From TMED8 sp038125725 (GTDB lineage: Bacteria; Pseudomonadota; Alphaproteobacteria; Rhodospirillales; Casp-alpha2): a stretch of DNA of 53,042 nt. This document shows positions 15,056 through 23,794 of the stretch, one piece after another. Where the stretch lies: NCBI GenBank assembly GCA_038125725.1, contig JAYPEK010000028.1, positions 1 to 53,042 of the forward strand. The letters run 5' to 3'. A program made the position numbers and the translations under genes. Every line of letters begins with the position of its first letter. The stretch's first letter is position 1. The notes below the pieces were generated by a model. The model was not told where the DNA came from. It ran no database searches and saw only the letters and a program-made list of their open reading frames with translations.

Positions 15056-17323
15056 GTGAGCAGGGTGGAACGCGAAAACAATGCTGGTGGCGGCGCCGAC
15101 AGCGGCGCGGCCGTCCCGCGCGTATCGGCGTTCGATCATATGCTCCGGCATCTGGTGGCGGAATACGGTACCGTGCCGGCGGTGCTGCTACCGAGCCTCG
15201 TCATTGCCGCCGCCGCCGCCATCCTGGCTTTCGCCTGGGAGTACGACCACCTCGGTGCCGAGCAACTTGGCGGTCTCGCTGCCGCCGTTGGGGGCTGTGT
15301 CTTCGCGGCCGCGCTGGCGCTCTCCTATCCGGCGGCCCGAACCATCCGCCGGCTGCTGCACCAGGAAGCCGAAGCAGCCAAATCCGTGGAAGAACTGGAC
15401 AAGACGCGCGCGCGCCTCGAGGTCAGCGAGCAGCGTTTCCGCCATATCGCCGAAGCGGCCTCCGACTGGTTCTGGGAGATGGGCCCGGACCTGCGTTTCT
15501 CCTACTTTTCCGACCGCGCCGAGGAGATTGTCGGCGTGCCCAGGGATTTCCACATCGGCAAGACCCGCGCGGAACTGGCGGGCGAGGATTTGCGCACGGA
15601 GAAATGGCAGCGTCATTTGGCGGACCTGGAGAACCATCGCCCATTCAAGGATTTCCGCTTCGTCCGCAAGGGCCACGATGGTCGGTTGCAGTATCTCTCG
15701 ACCAGCGGCAAGCCGCTTTTTGATGACGGCGGCAAGTTCCTGGGTTACATCGGCGTCGGTTCCGATCTGACGCCGCACGTGGAAGCACAGGAACAGGTGC
15801 AACTGGCCAACGAGCGCTTGGCCGTCGCCATCGAGTTCCTTTCCGAGCTGTTTTTCCTGTGGGGGCCGGATGATCGGTTGATCATGTGTAATGCCCAGGC
15901 GCGGCGTATGAACGCGTCGATCCCGGATTTCATCAAGCCGGGTGTTTCCTACGAGGAGCATATTTGCGCCGCCGTCGCCGAAAACTTGATTCCAGAGGCT
16001 GTCGGCCAGGAGCAGGCCTGGTGCGCGGAGCGCATCGCCAAGCACAAGAATCCCGACGGCCCATTCGAACTCCCGCGCCAGGAAGACAAATGGCTGCTCG
16101 TCAACGAACAGAAGCTTGATGACGGCACGATCATCACCCTGGCCACCGACATCTCCGAAGTGAAACGTCATGAGGAGGAACTGGCACAGAGCGAGCAGCG
16201 CCTGCAGGACTTCGCCGATACCGCTGCCGACTGGTTCTGGGAGCAGGACAAGGATCTGCGCTTCACCTATATGTCGCTTGCCAACGAGGGGATTTCCGGG
16301 ATGACCGCCAACGCCCACTACGGCAAGACCCGGCGCGAGACGAACCCCATGGGCGTCAGCGAGGAACAGATGGGCCAGCACGAAGAGCTCCTGGCGACGC
16401 ACCAGCCGTTCGAGGATTTCCGCTTCTTCCGGATTCGCCCCGACGGGGTCAAGGTGTTCCTGTCGACCAGCGGCCGGCCGGTGTTCGACGAAAAGGGCGA
16501 ATTTACCGGCTACCGCGGCGTCGGGCGCGACATCACCGAACTGGTGGCGGCGGAGGAACGGGTGCGAGCCGAACGCGACCGTGCCGAGGCGGCGAACCGC
16601 GCGAAATCGGATTTCCTGGCACGCATGAGTCATGAGTTGCGCACCCCGCTCAATGCGATCCTGGGGTTCTCACAGGTGATTCGCGACGAGACTTTCGGCG
16701 CCGTCGGCCACGAGCAATACCGCGACTATGCCGGCGACATCCACCGCAGCGGCCAGCATCTACTCAGCCTCATCAACGATCTGCTGGATCTTTCCAAGAT
16801 CGAGGCCGGCAAGCTGGTTTTGGAAGAGGAATTGCTGGACGTCGGTGCGATCGTCGACGACATGCTCAGGTTGTTCAAGGGAACGGCGGAGGACGCAGGG
16901 CTGGCGTTGGAAGCGCGGGTGGCACCGGGATTGCCGGGGTTAGCGGCGGATTCGCGTGCTGTCCGCCAGATGATCACCAACCTGGTGTCGAACGCCGTCA
17001 AGTTCACCGCGTCGGGCGGCCGGGTGACGGTCAGCGCCGAGCGGGAGGATGCCGGGCTGGTGATTCATATCGCCGACACCGGCAGCGGCTTCGAGCCGGG
17101 CGATCTGGAGCTCGTGTTGCAGCCGTTCGGCCGCGTCGATCAGCCGACGGTGCGTACCGTCGATGGCACCGGGCTCGGGCTGCCGATCGTCAAAAGCCTG
17201 ATCGAAAGCCACGGCGGCCTTTTGCACTTGGTCAGCGAGCCTGGTGAGGGAACTGATGCGATGCTCCGTTTCCCGCCCGAACGCCTGGTCGAACGGGAGG
17301 ATGCACGGCTCGGCGCTGGCTAA
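15056..17323 (+). CDS. membrane sensor histidine kinase with three PAS domains
   Basis: The product has 755 aa. Two transmembrane helices lie near 42-60 and 68-88, then a coiled linker, PAS1 (about 122-240), PAS2 (about 255-370), PAS3 (about 380-500), a HisKA domain with His526 (ARMSHELRTPLNAI) and a HATPase domain (NLVSNAVKFT, DTGSGF, GTGLGLPIV). There is no receiver domain at the C terminus. PAS1 and PAS3 resemble each other closely, including DWFWE and YLSTSGKP/FLSTSGRP, so one arose by duplication. It starts with GTG. No response regulator adjoins; the distant Hpt protein at 1.5 kb is the only partner-like gene in view. Confidence 0.93.
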   Translation: MSRVERENNAGGGADSGAAVPRVSAFDHMLRHLVAEYGTVPAVLLPSLVIAAAAAILAFAWEYDHLGAEQLGGLAAAVGGCVFAAALALSYPAARTIRRLLHQEAEAAKSVEELDKTRARLEVSEQRFRHIAEAASDWFWEMGPDLRFSYFSDRAEEIVGVPRDFHIGKTRAELAGEDLRTEKWQRHLADLENHRPFKDFRFVRKGHDGRLQYLSTSGKPLFDDGGKFLGYIGVGSDLTPHVEAQEQVQLANERLAVAIEFLSELFFLWGPDDRLIMCNAQARRMNASIPDFIKPGVSYEEHICAAVAENLIPEAVGQEQAWCAERIAKHKNPDGPFELPRQEDKWLLVNEQKLDDGTIITLATDISEVKRHEEELAQSEQRLQDFADTAADWFWEQDKDLRFTYMSLANEGISGMTANAHYGKTRRETNPMGVSEEQMGQHEELLATHQPFEDFRFFRIRPDGVKVFLSTSGRPVFDEKGEFTGYRGVGRDITELVAAEERVRAERDRAEAANRAKSDFLARMSHELRTPLNAILGFSQVIRDETFGAVGHEQYRDYAGDIHRSGQHLLSLINDLLDLSKIEAGKLVLEEELLDVGAIVDDMLRLFKGTAEDAGLALEARVAPGLPGLAADSRAVRQMITNLVSNAVKFTASGGRVTVSAEREDAGLVIHIADTGSGFEPGDLELVLQPFGRVDQPTVRTVDGTGLGLPIVKSLIESHGGLLHLVSEPGEGTDAMLRFPPERLVEREDARLGAG

Positions 17324-17334
17324 GGCAGCCGCCA

Positions 17335-17574
17335 TCAGGCGCGCCAGAACGGCTTCGACACTTCCAGCGCAACGATCTCTTCGGTGATGCCCGCGTCGGC
17401 CATCAGCCGCGGGTCCATCTGGGCCAGGTAGCGTCGCTGTTCGTCGCGGCGCTGCCATTCGACCAGAACGTCGAAGCCGCGTTGCAGCATCTGCGTGGCA
17501 GTCTCCAAGCCCTGGCGGAGCGGCGCCGGCGGCGTATAGCGGGGATAGGGAAGGGTGATCGTTTGGCTCGGCAT
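17335..17574 (-). CDS. DUF1127 domain small protein
   Basis: The product has 79 aa. The C-terminal half matches the DUF1127 pattern: RRDEQRRYLAQMDPRLMADAGIT, with the conserved Arg-rich helix and the L-x-D-x-G turn. DUF1127 proteins are small, often highly expressed in alphaproteobacteria, and linked to RNA turnover and to phosphate or stress responses. The ATG at 17574 has AGGAG six bases upstream, so it is preferred to the TTG at 17589. It diverges from a LysR regulator across an AT-rich gap, which makes it that regulator's likely target. Confidence 0.88.
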   Translation of the reverse strand: MPSQTITLPYPRYTPPAPLRQGLETATQMLQRGFDVLVEWQRRDEQRRYLAQMDPRLMADAGITEEIVALEVSKPFWRA

Positions 17575-17773
17575 GTCGGTCTCCTGCAATCCAGTGTTGA
17601 TCCAATGATCTGTCCGGTGAAACAGGATTTACGCGATCCGGCATTTGCGCACAAACGATCTTAATTCATAAAAGCATTAGATAAAATAATGATTAATTTT
17701 ATATGAAGATGTATAAATTATTGAAATATGGGATTTTTCATTTTACTTATCAGATTTACGGATTTATAAAAGT
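17575..17773. promoter_or_regulatory. AT-rich divergent promoter region, DUF1127 / LysR
   Basis: The gap is strikingly AT-rich from about 17660 to 17773. An imperfect inverted repeat, TTAATTCAT at 17661-17669 and ATGATTAA at 17689-17696, sits near the middle. LysR regulators usually bind such divergent gaps and control both genes. The exact site is not provable from sequence alone. Confidence 0.5.
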
Positions 17774-18715
17774 ATGGCTATGAATTTGCCGTCCCTAAAC
17801 GCGTTGCGGGCGTTCGAAGCTGCCGCGCGGCACCTCAGTTTCACCCGTGCGGCGGAGGAACTGCACGTCACCCAGGCGGCTGTCTCGCATCAAATCAAGC
17901 ACTTGGAGGAGCAGTTGGGGGCGCCGCTGTTTAGGCGACTGAATCGCGCCCTGATGCTCACCGACGCCGGCCAGACCCTGTTGCCGGCAACAAGCGAGGC
18001 GTTCCAGATTCTGGCCCAGGGGGTCGAACGGGTGAGCGGGCTCGGCCATGAGAACCGGTTGGTGGTATCGACGCTCGAATCGATCGCCGCAGAATGGCTG
18101 GTGCCCCGGCTCGGCCGGTTCCGGCTCCGTCATCCGGACATCGAGGTGGTGCTGTCGATCTCCGATACCCTGGTCGATTTCCAGCGCGACGAGGTCGATG
18201 TCGGCATTCGCTACGGGCAGGGCGGCTGGCCCAAGGTGGTGGCCGAGAAACTGACCGAGGAGTCGATCTTTCCGGTCTTGGCGCCGAGCCTGCTGGAAAC
18301 CGGGCCGCCGCTGAAACGGCCGGAGGATTTGCGCGGCTATACGCTGATCCATGAGCACGGGATCGAATTCTGGCCCGAGTGGTTTGCCGCCGCTGGGGTT
18401 CCGGACCCCGGCGACATCCGTGGGCCCATGCTGCCGCACGCGAACCTGGTGCTGGCGGCGGTGATTGCCGGCGGCGGGATTGCGCTCGGGCGCAGTTTCC
18501 TGATTTCCGGTGATCTCAGGAACGGCCGGCTGGTACGGCCGTTCGCGGCGTCGGTGGCGGCGCGCGCCGCCTATTATCTGGTGCATCCGCCAGGCGCGGA
18601 GACCCGGCCCAAGGTGCGAAAGTTCCGCGAATGGCTGCTGGAGGAAGTGGCGCGGACGAAAAAGCGGCTGGCGGACATGGCGCCGGCGGAGGGCGAAGTG
18701 GCTGGCGCGGACTAG
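17774..18715 (+). CDS. LysR-family transcriptional regulator, GcvA-like
   Basis: The product has 313 aa. The start LPSLNALRAFEAAARHLSFT and the winged HTH AAEELHVTQAAVSHQIKHLE (about 24-45) are typical of the GcvA subgroup. Residues 90-295 form the periplasmic-binding-like effector domain (VDVGIRYGQGGW is the classic pocket motif). The C-terminal 20 residues are a charged extension. It diverges from the DUF1127 gene, the likely target, and its stop overlaps the convergent unknown gene by 4 bp. The start has no clear ribosome binding site. Confidence 0.93.
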   Translation: MAMNLPSLNALRAFEAAARHLSFTRAAEELHVTQAAVSHQIKHLEEQLGAPLFRRLNRALMLTDAGQTLLPATSEAFQILAQGVERVSGLGHENRLVVSTLESIAAEWLVPRLGRFRLRHPDIEVVLSISDTLVDFQRDEVDVGIRYGQGGWPKVVAEKLTEESIFPVLAPSLLETGPPLKRPEDLRGYTLIHEHGIEFWPEWFAAAGVPDPGDIRGPMLPHANLVLAAVIAGGGIALGRSFLISGDLRNGRLVRPFAASVAARAAYYLVHPPGAETRPKVRKFREWLLEEVARTKKRLADMAPAEGEVAGAD

Positions 18716-19758
18716 TCCTCGTTGAGGGCGGCGAGCATCGGCGCCGAATCCTCGACCTTCTGCATTTTCTCGATACCCTGGCGCATCTCCGACATGATGA
18801 ATTCGGCGCGCCGTCCCGGACCGCCGGTATCGGCATTGGGGAACAGCCGGTCCCAGGCATGCATCTTCACAGACAGCGCGCAGAGCACGCCGCCGATGGT
18901 GATGTGGTAACTGGTGATCAGCTTTTCGACGCGGCGGAAGCGTTCGGCCGAGATCTTGTCCCACATATGCTTGGTGCCGCGTTCGAAGTTCTCGAACCGG
19001 CCGGTGATGTTGACCATCAGGTTGTTGAATACCGATTCCATCATGTCGATGGTGTTCATCAGGTTGATGTCGTTCTTGAACTGGTAGTTGTTGCGCAATA
19101 GGTCGAGCGAACCGATGAACTCGGTAATGATTGGCTCGATGTCGTCCAGGCAACTGCGGTAATAGGAAAGCGACAGGAAGATGTCGCCGTAATCTTCCAT
19201 GAAACGCGGAATCTGGTCGGGCTTGATTTCCAGCTTTTCCGCCATGATCTTCAGCTTTTCCAGCGCCTTCTTTACGTCCGGGTCGCGAAACAGCTTGATG
19301 ACGTCGGCGAAGTCGTGGATTTCCATGTCGTCGCTGCCGTAGATCTGGCTGATCAGTGGCCGCGTGAATTCCTTCATATAGGCGGAAAGCTGCTGGTTCT
19401 TCTCCTGCGACAGCTTCAGGGCGTCGACCGAATCCACTTGGATTTCGTGGTCGCGCAGCGACAGGCGAAGGCTGTAAACGTCGTAACTGGGCAACAGGCC
19501 GAGTGTGCGCAGGATGATGAAGTCCCGGGGCGGGTCATAGACATCCCAGCCGAACTCCTGCGGCAGGTCCTCAATGCCGAGTTGGCCACTCCCGGCATCG
19601 TTGTCGGCGAACATCTCGATGACGCTTTCCAGGCGTACGTTCTTGATCATCCGTGCCTGGTTTAGGCCCGGTGTTTCCAACGGAATGTCGCTGAGTGGCA
19701 GGACATGGAGGGAGTCCCTGTCATTCAGGACCGTTTGTTCGCGGTAGTCTTGATCCAT
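18712..19758 (-). CDS. conserved protein of unknown function, helical, cytoplasmic
   Basis: The product has 348 aa. I do not recognise the family. There is no signal peptide or transmembrane helix. It begins with an acidic, disordered-looking stretch (about 1-55), then LPQEFGWDVYDPPRDFIILRTLG, a region rich in Ser/Leu/Asp, and long amphipathic helices with Lys/Glu (DPDVKKALEKLKIMAEKLEIK). The segment IGSLDLLRNNYQFKNDI with the following NTIDMMESVFNNLM looks coiled-coil-like. The ATG at 19758 or the one at 19764 may start it. It is monocistronic, convergent with the LysR gene and divergent from truA. Confidence 0.75.
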   Translation of the reverse strand: MDQDYREQTVLNDRDSLHVLPLSDIPLETPGLNQARMIKNVRLESVIEMFADNDAGSGQLGIEDLPQEFGWDVYDPPRDFIILRTLGLLPSYDVYSLRLSLRDHEIQVDSVDALKLSQEKNQQLSAYMKEFTRPLISQIYGSDDMEIHDFADVIKLFRDPDVKKALEKLKIMAEKLEIKPDQIPRFMEDYGDIFLSLSYYRSCLDDIEPIITEFIGSLDLLRNNYQFKNDINLMNTIDMMESVFNNLMVNITGRFENFERGTKHMWDKISAERFRRVEKLITSYHITIGGVLCALSVKMHAWDRLFPNADTGGPGRRAEFIMSEMRQGIEKMQKVEDSAPMLAALNED

Positions 19759-19919
19759 GGGCATATCAAGCCCCTTCCCACAGGCTGCATTGCCGCTGGT
19801 TGGAGCCGGCGTATTTCTTGAGGATGTTCTACCTCGGTTATACGACTAATTATATACTATGTTTTTTCAAAATGAAAATGCAATTGGCCAGGGCCGGCGA
19901 TCGGCTTAAGAAAGGGGCC

Positions 19920-20657
19920 ATGCCGAGATACAAGCTCGAGATTGAATATGATGGCGGCGGCTTCGTCGGCTGGCAGCGCCAGCAGGACGGGCTTGGTATC
20001 CAGGAGCTAATGGAAGATGCCATCCATGGCTTTTGCGGTGAAAGTGTCACCGTGCATTGCGCCGGCCGCACCGATGCCGGCGTGCATGCGCTGGGGCAAG
20101 TTGCGCATGTCGACCTTGATCGCGAATGGGAACCAGGACGGGTGCGAGATGCGCTCAACGCCCACCTGCGCCCGCATCCGGTCTCGGTTCTCGCCGCAGA
20201 AATGGTCGATGTCGAGTTCCATGCCCGCTTTTCGGCCCGCGAGCGCGCTTATGAATACCGTATCCTCAACCGCCGCGCGCGCCCGGCGCTGGAGCGCGGT
20301 CACGTCTGGTGGGTGCCGAGGACCCTGGACGCCGATGCCATGGCGCTGGCCGCGCGCGAACTGCTTGGCCGGCACGATTTCACCAGTTTTCGCGCCGTCG
20401 CCTGCCAGGCCAAATCGCCGGAGAAGACCCTCGATCAGTTGGATGTGGTTCGCCGGGGCGAGATGATCGTCATCAGCGCCCGGGCGCGCTCGTTCCTGCA
20501 TCACCAAGTGCGCAACATGGTCGGCACCCTGGCCCTGGTCGGTGAGGGGAAATGGAGCGTCGGCGACGTCGCCCAGGCGCTGGCGGCGCGCGACCGGCGC
20601 GCCGGCGGGCCGACCGCACCCGCGGACGGGCTCTACCTGGTCCGGGTCGGATATTGA
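19920..20657 (+). CDS. truA: tRNA pseudouridine(38-40) synthase TruA
   Basis: The product has 245 aa. It isomerises uridines 38-40 in the anticodon stem-loop of tRNAs. The start MPRYKLEIEYDGGGFVGWQRQ is the family N terminus, GRTDAGVHALGQVAH (51-65) contains the catalytic Asp, and FHARFSARERAYEYRI and the C-terminal HHQVRNMVGTL are conserved. The ATG at 19920 has AAAGGGG upstream; earlier in-frame starts are outside the family boundary. A promoter probably lies in the AT-rich stretch at 19840-19880. Confidence 0.97.
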   Translation: MPRYKLEIEYDGGGFVGWQRQQDGLGIQELMEDAIHGFCGESVTVHCAGRTDAGVHALGQVAHVDLDREWEPGRVRDALNAHLRPHPVSVLAAEMVDVEFHARFSARERAYEYRILNRRARPALERGHVWWVPRTLDADAMALAARELLGRHDFTSFRAVACQAKSPEKTLDQLDVVRRGEMIVISARARSFLHHQVRNMVGTLALVGEGKWSVGDVAQALAARDRRAGGPTAPADGLYLVRVGY

Positions 20658-20673
20658 CCGGAAAACCGGTTTT
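20658..20673 (+). terminator. short hairpin after truA
   Basis: CCGG-AAAA-CCGG followed by TTTT begins just past the truA stop. The four-pair stem is weak, so this is a candidate terminator only. Confidence 0.35.
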
Positions 20674-20705
20674 CAATCGCCGCCAGCGCCGCCTATAGTG
20701 CGGCC

Positions 20706-21071
20706 ATGGCGCAGATTCCTCTCAGCCTCGACCCTAATTCCAGCTCCGGCGGCGGCGCGCGGCCGGAAAAGACCCCGGTTATGGGCTATTTCGCCGTTGG
20801 TTTCGGCCTGCTCGGTATCTTTACCATCGGTTTCATCTTCGTGCCGTTGGGATTGATCTGCTCGGTGCTGGCCTTGTTCATGGGCCAGGCGGTCTGGGGG
20901 TTCATTGGATTGATGCTGGCCATTGCCGGTTTCATCACTTCGCCCAAACTCTGGGTCCTGGTCGGCATGGGGGCCTTCTACGCCTTCTTCGACAGCAGCG
21001 AATTCCTGCAGCCGTTCTTCGATTTCATTCATTCCATCTTTGGCGACGGCGGACCCACCCGCCAAGTCTAG
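20706..21071 (+). CDS. small membrane protein of unknown function
   Basis: The product has 121 aa. A 24-residue polar, Ser/Gly-rich N terminus precedes two strongly hydrophobic blocks (about 27-75) that would form two transmembrane helices, with MGYFAVGFGLLGIFTIGFIF as the first. A third weak helix follows (SPKLWVLVGMGAFYAFF). It lies 48 bp after truA and may share its transcript. No family was recognised with certainty. Confidence 0.65.
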   Translation: MAQIPLSLDPNSSSGGGARPEKTPVMGYFAVGFGLLGIFTIGFIFVPLGLICSVLALFMGQAVWGFIGLMLAIAGFITSPKLWVLVGMGAFYAFFDSSEFLQPFFDFIHSIFGDGGPTRQV

Positions 21072-21080
21072 GCGTAACGC

Positions 21081-21650
21081 TTAGAGAAAGCGGCTGGAAA
21101 CCATATCCAGCACCAGCCCCAGCATCAGGTCGATGAACACGATCCCGACCGCCGTGCCTGCTGGCACCTGCAGTGCCGTGCGAGCGACGAAGAAGTTGTA
21201 GGCCAGCACCCAGAGAATGGCGCCGAGCCCGAAGGCGTTGGCCATGTCGGAAGAAAGCGTGCCGGCGTGGGCGAGGATGGCGATTGGTAAATAGACGGCG
21301 TTCTGGATGGCGCCGCACCAGTTATAGGCGACGATGAAGGCGACATAGTTCCGCTCGCAGCCCTGCATCCGGGTGAATGCCACCATCGCAAGCGGGAACA
21401 CCAGCCACGAAATGACGTAGGTCTCGAACTCCAAGATCAGGTTGTGCAGAAACTGGCCGCCGCTGCCGGCATCGAAATGCCGCAGGATCAGCAGCATTCC
21501 AAAGAACGGCGCGACGATCGCCGCTGCCATGAACGAGCGCCAGAACCCATCGGTGGAGACCTCGAAGTGGTTCATGCCGCTGGCATCGAAGCGTGCCAGC
21601 TTCATGGCCCCGGCCAACGCCCAGGCGGCGTAGGCGGAAAACCAGCTCAT
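21081..21650 (-). CDS. conserved membrane protein downstream of dapE
   Basis: The product has 189 aa with five or six transmembrane helices (MAAAIVAPFFGMLLIL, YVISWLVFPLAMVAF, VYLPIAILAHAG, AILWVLAYNFFVAR, GTAVGIVFIDLMLGLVLDMV). Its ATG overlaps the dapE stop by 4 bp, so it is translated with dapE and dapD. I see no link to lysine biosynthesis and do not recognise the family. Confidence 0.75.
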   Translation of the reverse strand: MSWFSAYAAWALAGAMKLARFDASGMNHFEVSTDGFWRSFMAAAIVAPFFGMLLILRHFDAGSGGQFLHNLILEFETYVISWLVFPLAMVAFTRMQGCERNYVAFIVAYNWCGAIQNAVYLPIAILAHAGTLSSDMANAFGLGAILWVLAYNFFVARTALQVPAGTAVGIVFIDLMLGLVLDMVSSRFL

Positions 21651-22810
21651 GACGGTGCCGCGAAGAACCCGCGCAGCACGTTCTCGTAGATATCGGCCAG
21701 CGCGCGGATGTCCTCGACCCGGGCGTTTTCGTCCACCTTGTGGGCGGTGGCGTTGATCATGCCGAACTCCACCACCGGGCAGTGATCCTTGATGAAGCGC
21801 GCATCCGAGGTGCCGCCGGTGGTGCTCAATTCCGGCTGGCGCCCGGTGGCTGCGGCGACGGCGGCGGCAACCACGTCGCTCAGGCGCCCGGGCGGGGTGA
21901 GAAAGGATTCGCCGGAAACGGAGATATCAATGGAACCCTTGTCGCCGATGTGCACCTGAAAAAGCCCGCGCAGGAATTCAGACAGGCTGGCGCCGGTATG
22001 CTCGTCATTGAAGCGGATGTTGAGCCTTGCCGTGGCGCGCGCCGGTATCAGATTAGTGGTGGCGTTGCCGACGTCGATGGTGGTGACTTCCAGGTTGGTG
22101 GGCGGGAAATGCGCGTTGCCTTCGTCGAAAACGTGATCGTCGACCGCCTTCAGGAAGGCCAACAGCCGGGGCACCGGGTTGTCGGCGATGGCGGGATAGG
22201 CGACGTGACCCTGGATGCCCTCGGAGACCACGGTGGCGTTGAGGCTGCCGCGCCGGCCGATCTTCATCATCTCGCCCAGCGTCTCGGGATTGGTGGGTTC
22301 ACCGACCAGGCAGGCATCAATCACTTCGTGATTGTTTCGCATCCAGTCCAGCACCTTGATGGTGCCGTTGATCGCCGGCCCTTCTTCGTCACCAGTGATC
22401 AACAGACTGATCGAGCCCGGCAGTGCCGCGCCCATGTCCTCGATCATGCGGCCGGCGGCGACGCAGAAGGCGGCGACGGCGCATTTCATGTCCGCCGCGC
22501 CGCGCCCGTATAGGACGCCGTCGCGGATCTCGGGTTCGAACGGCTGGCTGGCCCAATCGGCGGGGTCGCCCGGCGGCACCACGTCGGTATGGCCGGCGAA
22601 GCAGAAGTTGGGCGCGCCGGAGCCGAACCGCGCATAGAGGTTGTCCACGTCCGGCGTGCCGGCTTCCGAGAACGGCAGCCGGTGGCAGGTGAAGCCGAGC
22701 GGCGCGAGAAACGCCTCCAGCACGCCGAGCGCGCCTTCGTCTTCAGGCGTCACGCTGGGGCGGCGGATCAGCGCCTCGGACAGCTCAACCGGATCGGCCG
22801 CTCGCGTCAT
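21647..22810 (-). CDS. dapE: succinyl-diaminopimelate desuccinylase
   Basis: The product has 387 aa. It removes succinate from N-succinyl-LL-diaminopimelate in lysine and cell-wall precursor synthesis and needs two zinc ions. FAGHTDVVPPGD holds the first zinc ligands, the motif ITGDEEGPAINGT holds the catalytic Glu and a metal ligand, and GGTSDARFI precedes the C-terminal metal-binding segment. The internal dimerisation domain (about 180-300) is complete. It lies 12 bp after dapD on the same strand. Confidence 0.97.
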   Translation of the reverse strand: MTRAADPVELSEALIRRPSVTPEDEGALGVLEAFLAPLGFTCHRLPFSEAGTPDVDNLYARFGSGAPNFCFAGHTDVVPPGDPADWASQPFEPEIRDGVLYGRGAADMKCAVAAFCVAAGRMIEDMGAALPGSISLLITGDEEGPAINGTIKVLDWMRNNHEVIDACLVGEPTNPETLGEMMKIGRRGSLNATVVSEGIQGHVAYPAIADNPVPRLLAFLKAVDDHVFDEGNAHFPPTNLEVTTIDVGNATTNLIPARATARLNIRFNDEHTGASLSEFLRGLFQVHIGDKGSIDISVSGESFLTPPGRLSDVVAAAVAAATGRQPELSTTGGTSDARFIKDHCPVVEFGMINATAHKVDENARVEDIRALADIYENVLRGFFAAPS

Positions 22811-22822
22811 GGGGGGCGGCCG

Positions 22823-23665
22823 TCAGTCGCGCAGCAGGTCGTTGATCGAGGTCTTGGAGCGGGTCTTTTCGTCGACGCGCTTGATGATGACCGCGCAGTA
22901 GAGCGCCGGCGTCGGCTTGCCATCGACGATCGGGCCCGGCAGCGAACCCGGCACCACCACCGAATAGGCAGGGACGCGGCCGTAATGCACTTCGCCGGTT
23001 TCGCGGTCGACGATCTTGGTGGACGCACCGATGAAGACGCCCATGGACAAGACCGAGCCTTCCTCGACGATGACGCCCTCGACCACTTCCGAGCGCGCAC
23101 CGATAAAGCAGTTGTCCTCGATGATCACCGGGCCGGCCTGCAAGGGTTCCAGCACGCCGCCGAGACCGGCGCCGCCGGAGATATGGCAGTCACGGCCCAC
23201 CTGCGCGCAGGAGCCGACGGTCGCCCAGGTGTCGATCATGGCGCCCGATTCGACATAGGCGCCCAGGTTGACGAAGCTCGGCATCAAGACAACGCCGGGC
23301 GCGATATAGGCGGAGCGTCGCACGATGCAATGCGGCACGGCGCGGAAGCCGGCCTTCTTGAAGTCGGCTTCGTGCCAGCCATCAAACTTGCTGTCGACCT
23401 TGTCCCACCAGTTGGCGCCGCCGGGGCCGCCGGAAATGGTGTACATGTCGTTGAGGCGGAACGACAAAAGCACCGCCTTCTTCAGCCACTGGTTCACCTT
23501 CCATTCGCCGACGGAAATTTTTTCGGCGACCCGCGCCTCGCCGGAATCGAGCATGCCGAGCGCGCTCTCGATGGCGTCGCGGGTCTCGCCCTTGGTTTCC
23601 GGCGAGATCTGGTCCCGCGCTTCCCAGGCGGCGTCGATGGTGGCTTCCAGGGCGCTGATGCTCAT
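22823..23665 (-). CDS. dapD: tetrahydrodipicolinate N-succinyltransferase
   Basis: The product has 280 aa. It transfers succinyl from succinyl-CoA to tetrahydrodipicolinate, the step two before DapE. The N-terminal helical domain (about 1-95) is followed by a left-handed beta-helix with hexapeptide repeats (VVLMPSFVNLGAYVESGAM, then WATVGSCAQVGRDCHISGGAG), and the end of the family, SKTSINDLLRD, is intact. AGGACAG lies just upstream of the ATG. A strong terminator precedes it at 23702-23726, so dapD-dapE has its own promoter in 23666-23701 or just beyond. Confidence 0.98.
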   Translation of the reverse strand: MSISALEATIDAAWEARDQISPETKGETRDAIESALGMLDSGEARVAEKISVGEWKVNQWLKKAVLLSFRLNDMYTISGGPGGANWWDKVDSKFDGWHEADFKKAGFRAVPHCIVRRSAYIAPGVVLMPSFVNLGAYVESGAMIDTWATVGSCAQVGRDCHISGGAGLGGVLEPLQAGPVIIEDNCFIGARSEVVEGVIVEEGSVLSMGVFIGASTKIVDRETGEVHYGRVPAYSVVVPGSLPGPIVDGKPTPALYCAVIIKRVDEKTRSKTSINDLLRD

Positions 23666-23701
23666 GGTTCTGTCCTGTCGTTGGTCAAATCGAAACGGGT
23701 C

Positions 23702-23726
23702 AAAAAAACGGCCCCGAAGATGGGGC
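23702..23726 (-). terminator. rho-independent terminator
   Basis: On the minus strand the stem GCCCC-ATCTTC-GGGGC is followed by CGTTTTTTT. It ends the transcript of the upstream unknown gene at 23795 and separates it from dapD. Confidence 0.85.
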
Positions 23727-23794
23727 AGCGGCGGGCGGGTGTCAATGGGTGCGATCCGCCGTCCGGATCCGGGGGCGGGCGCCGCAGACGGGAA

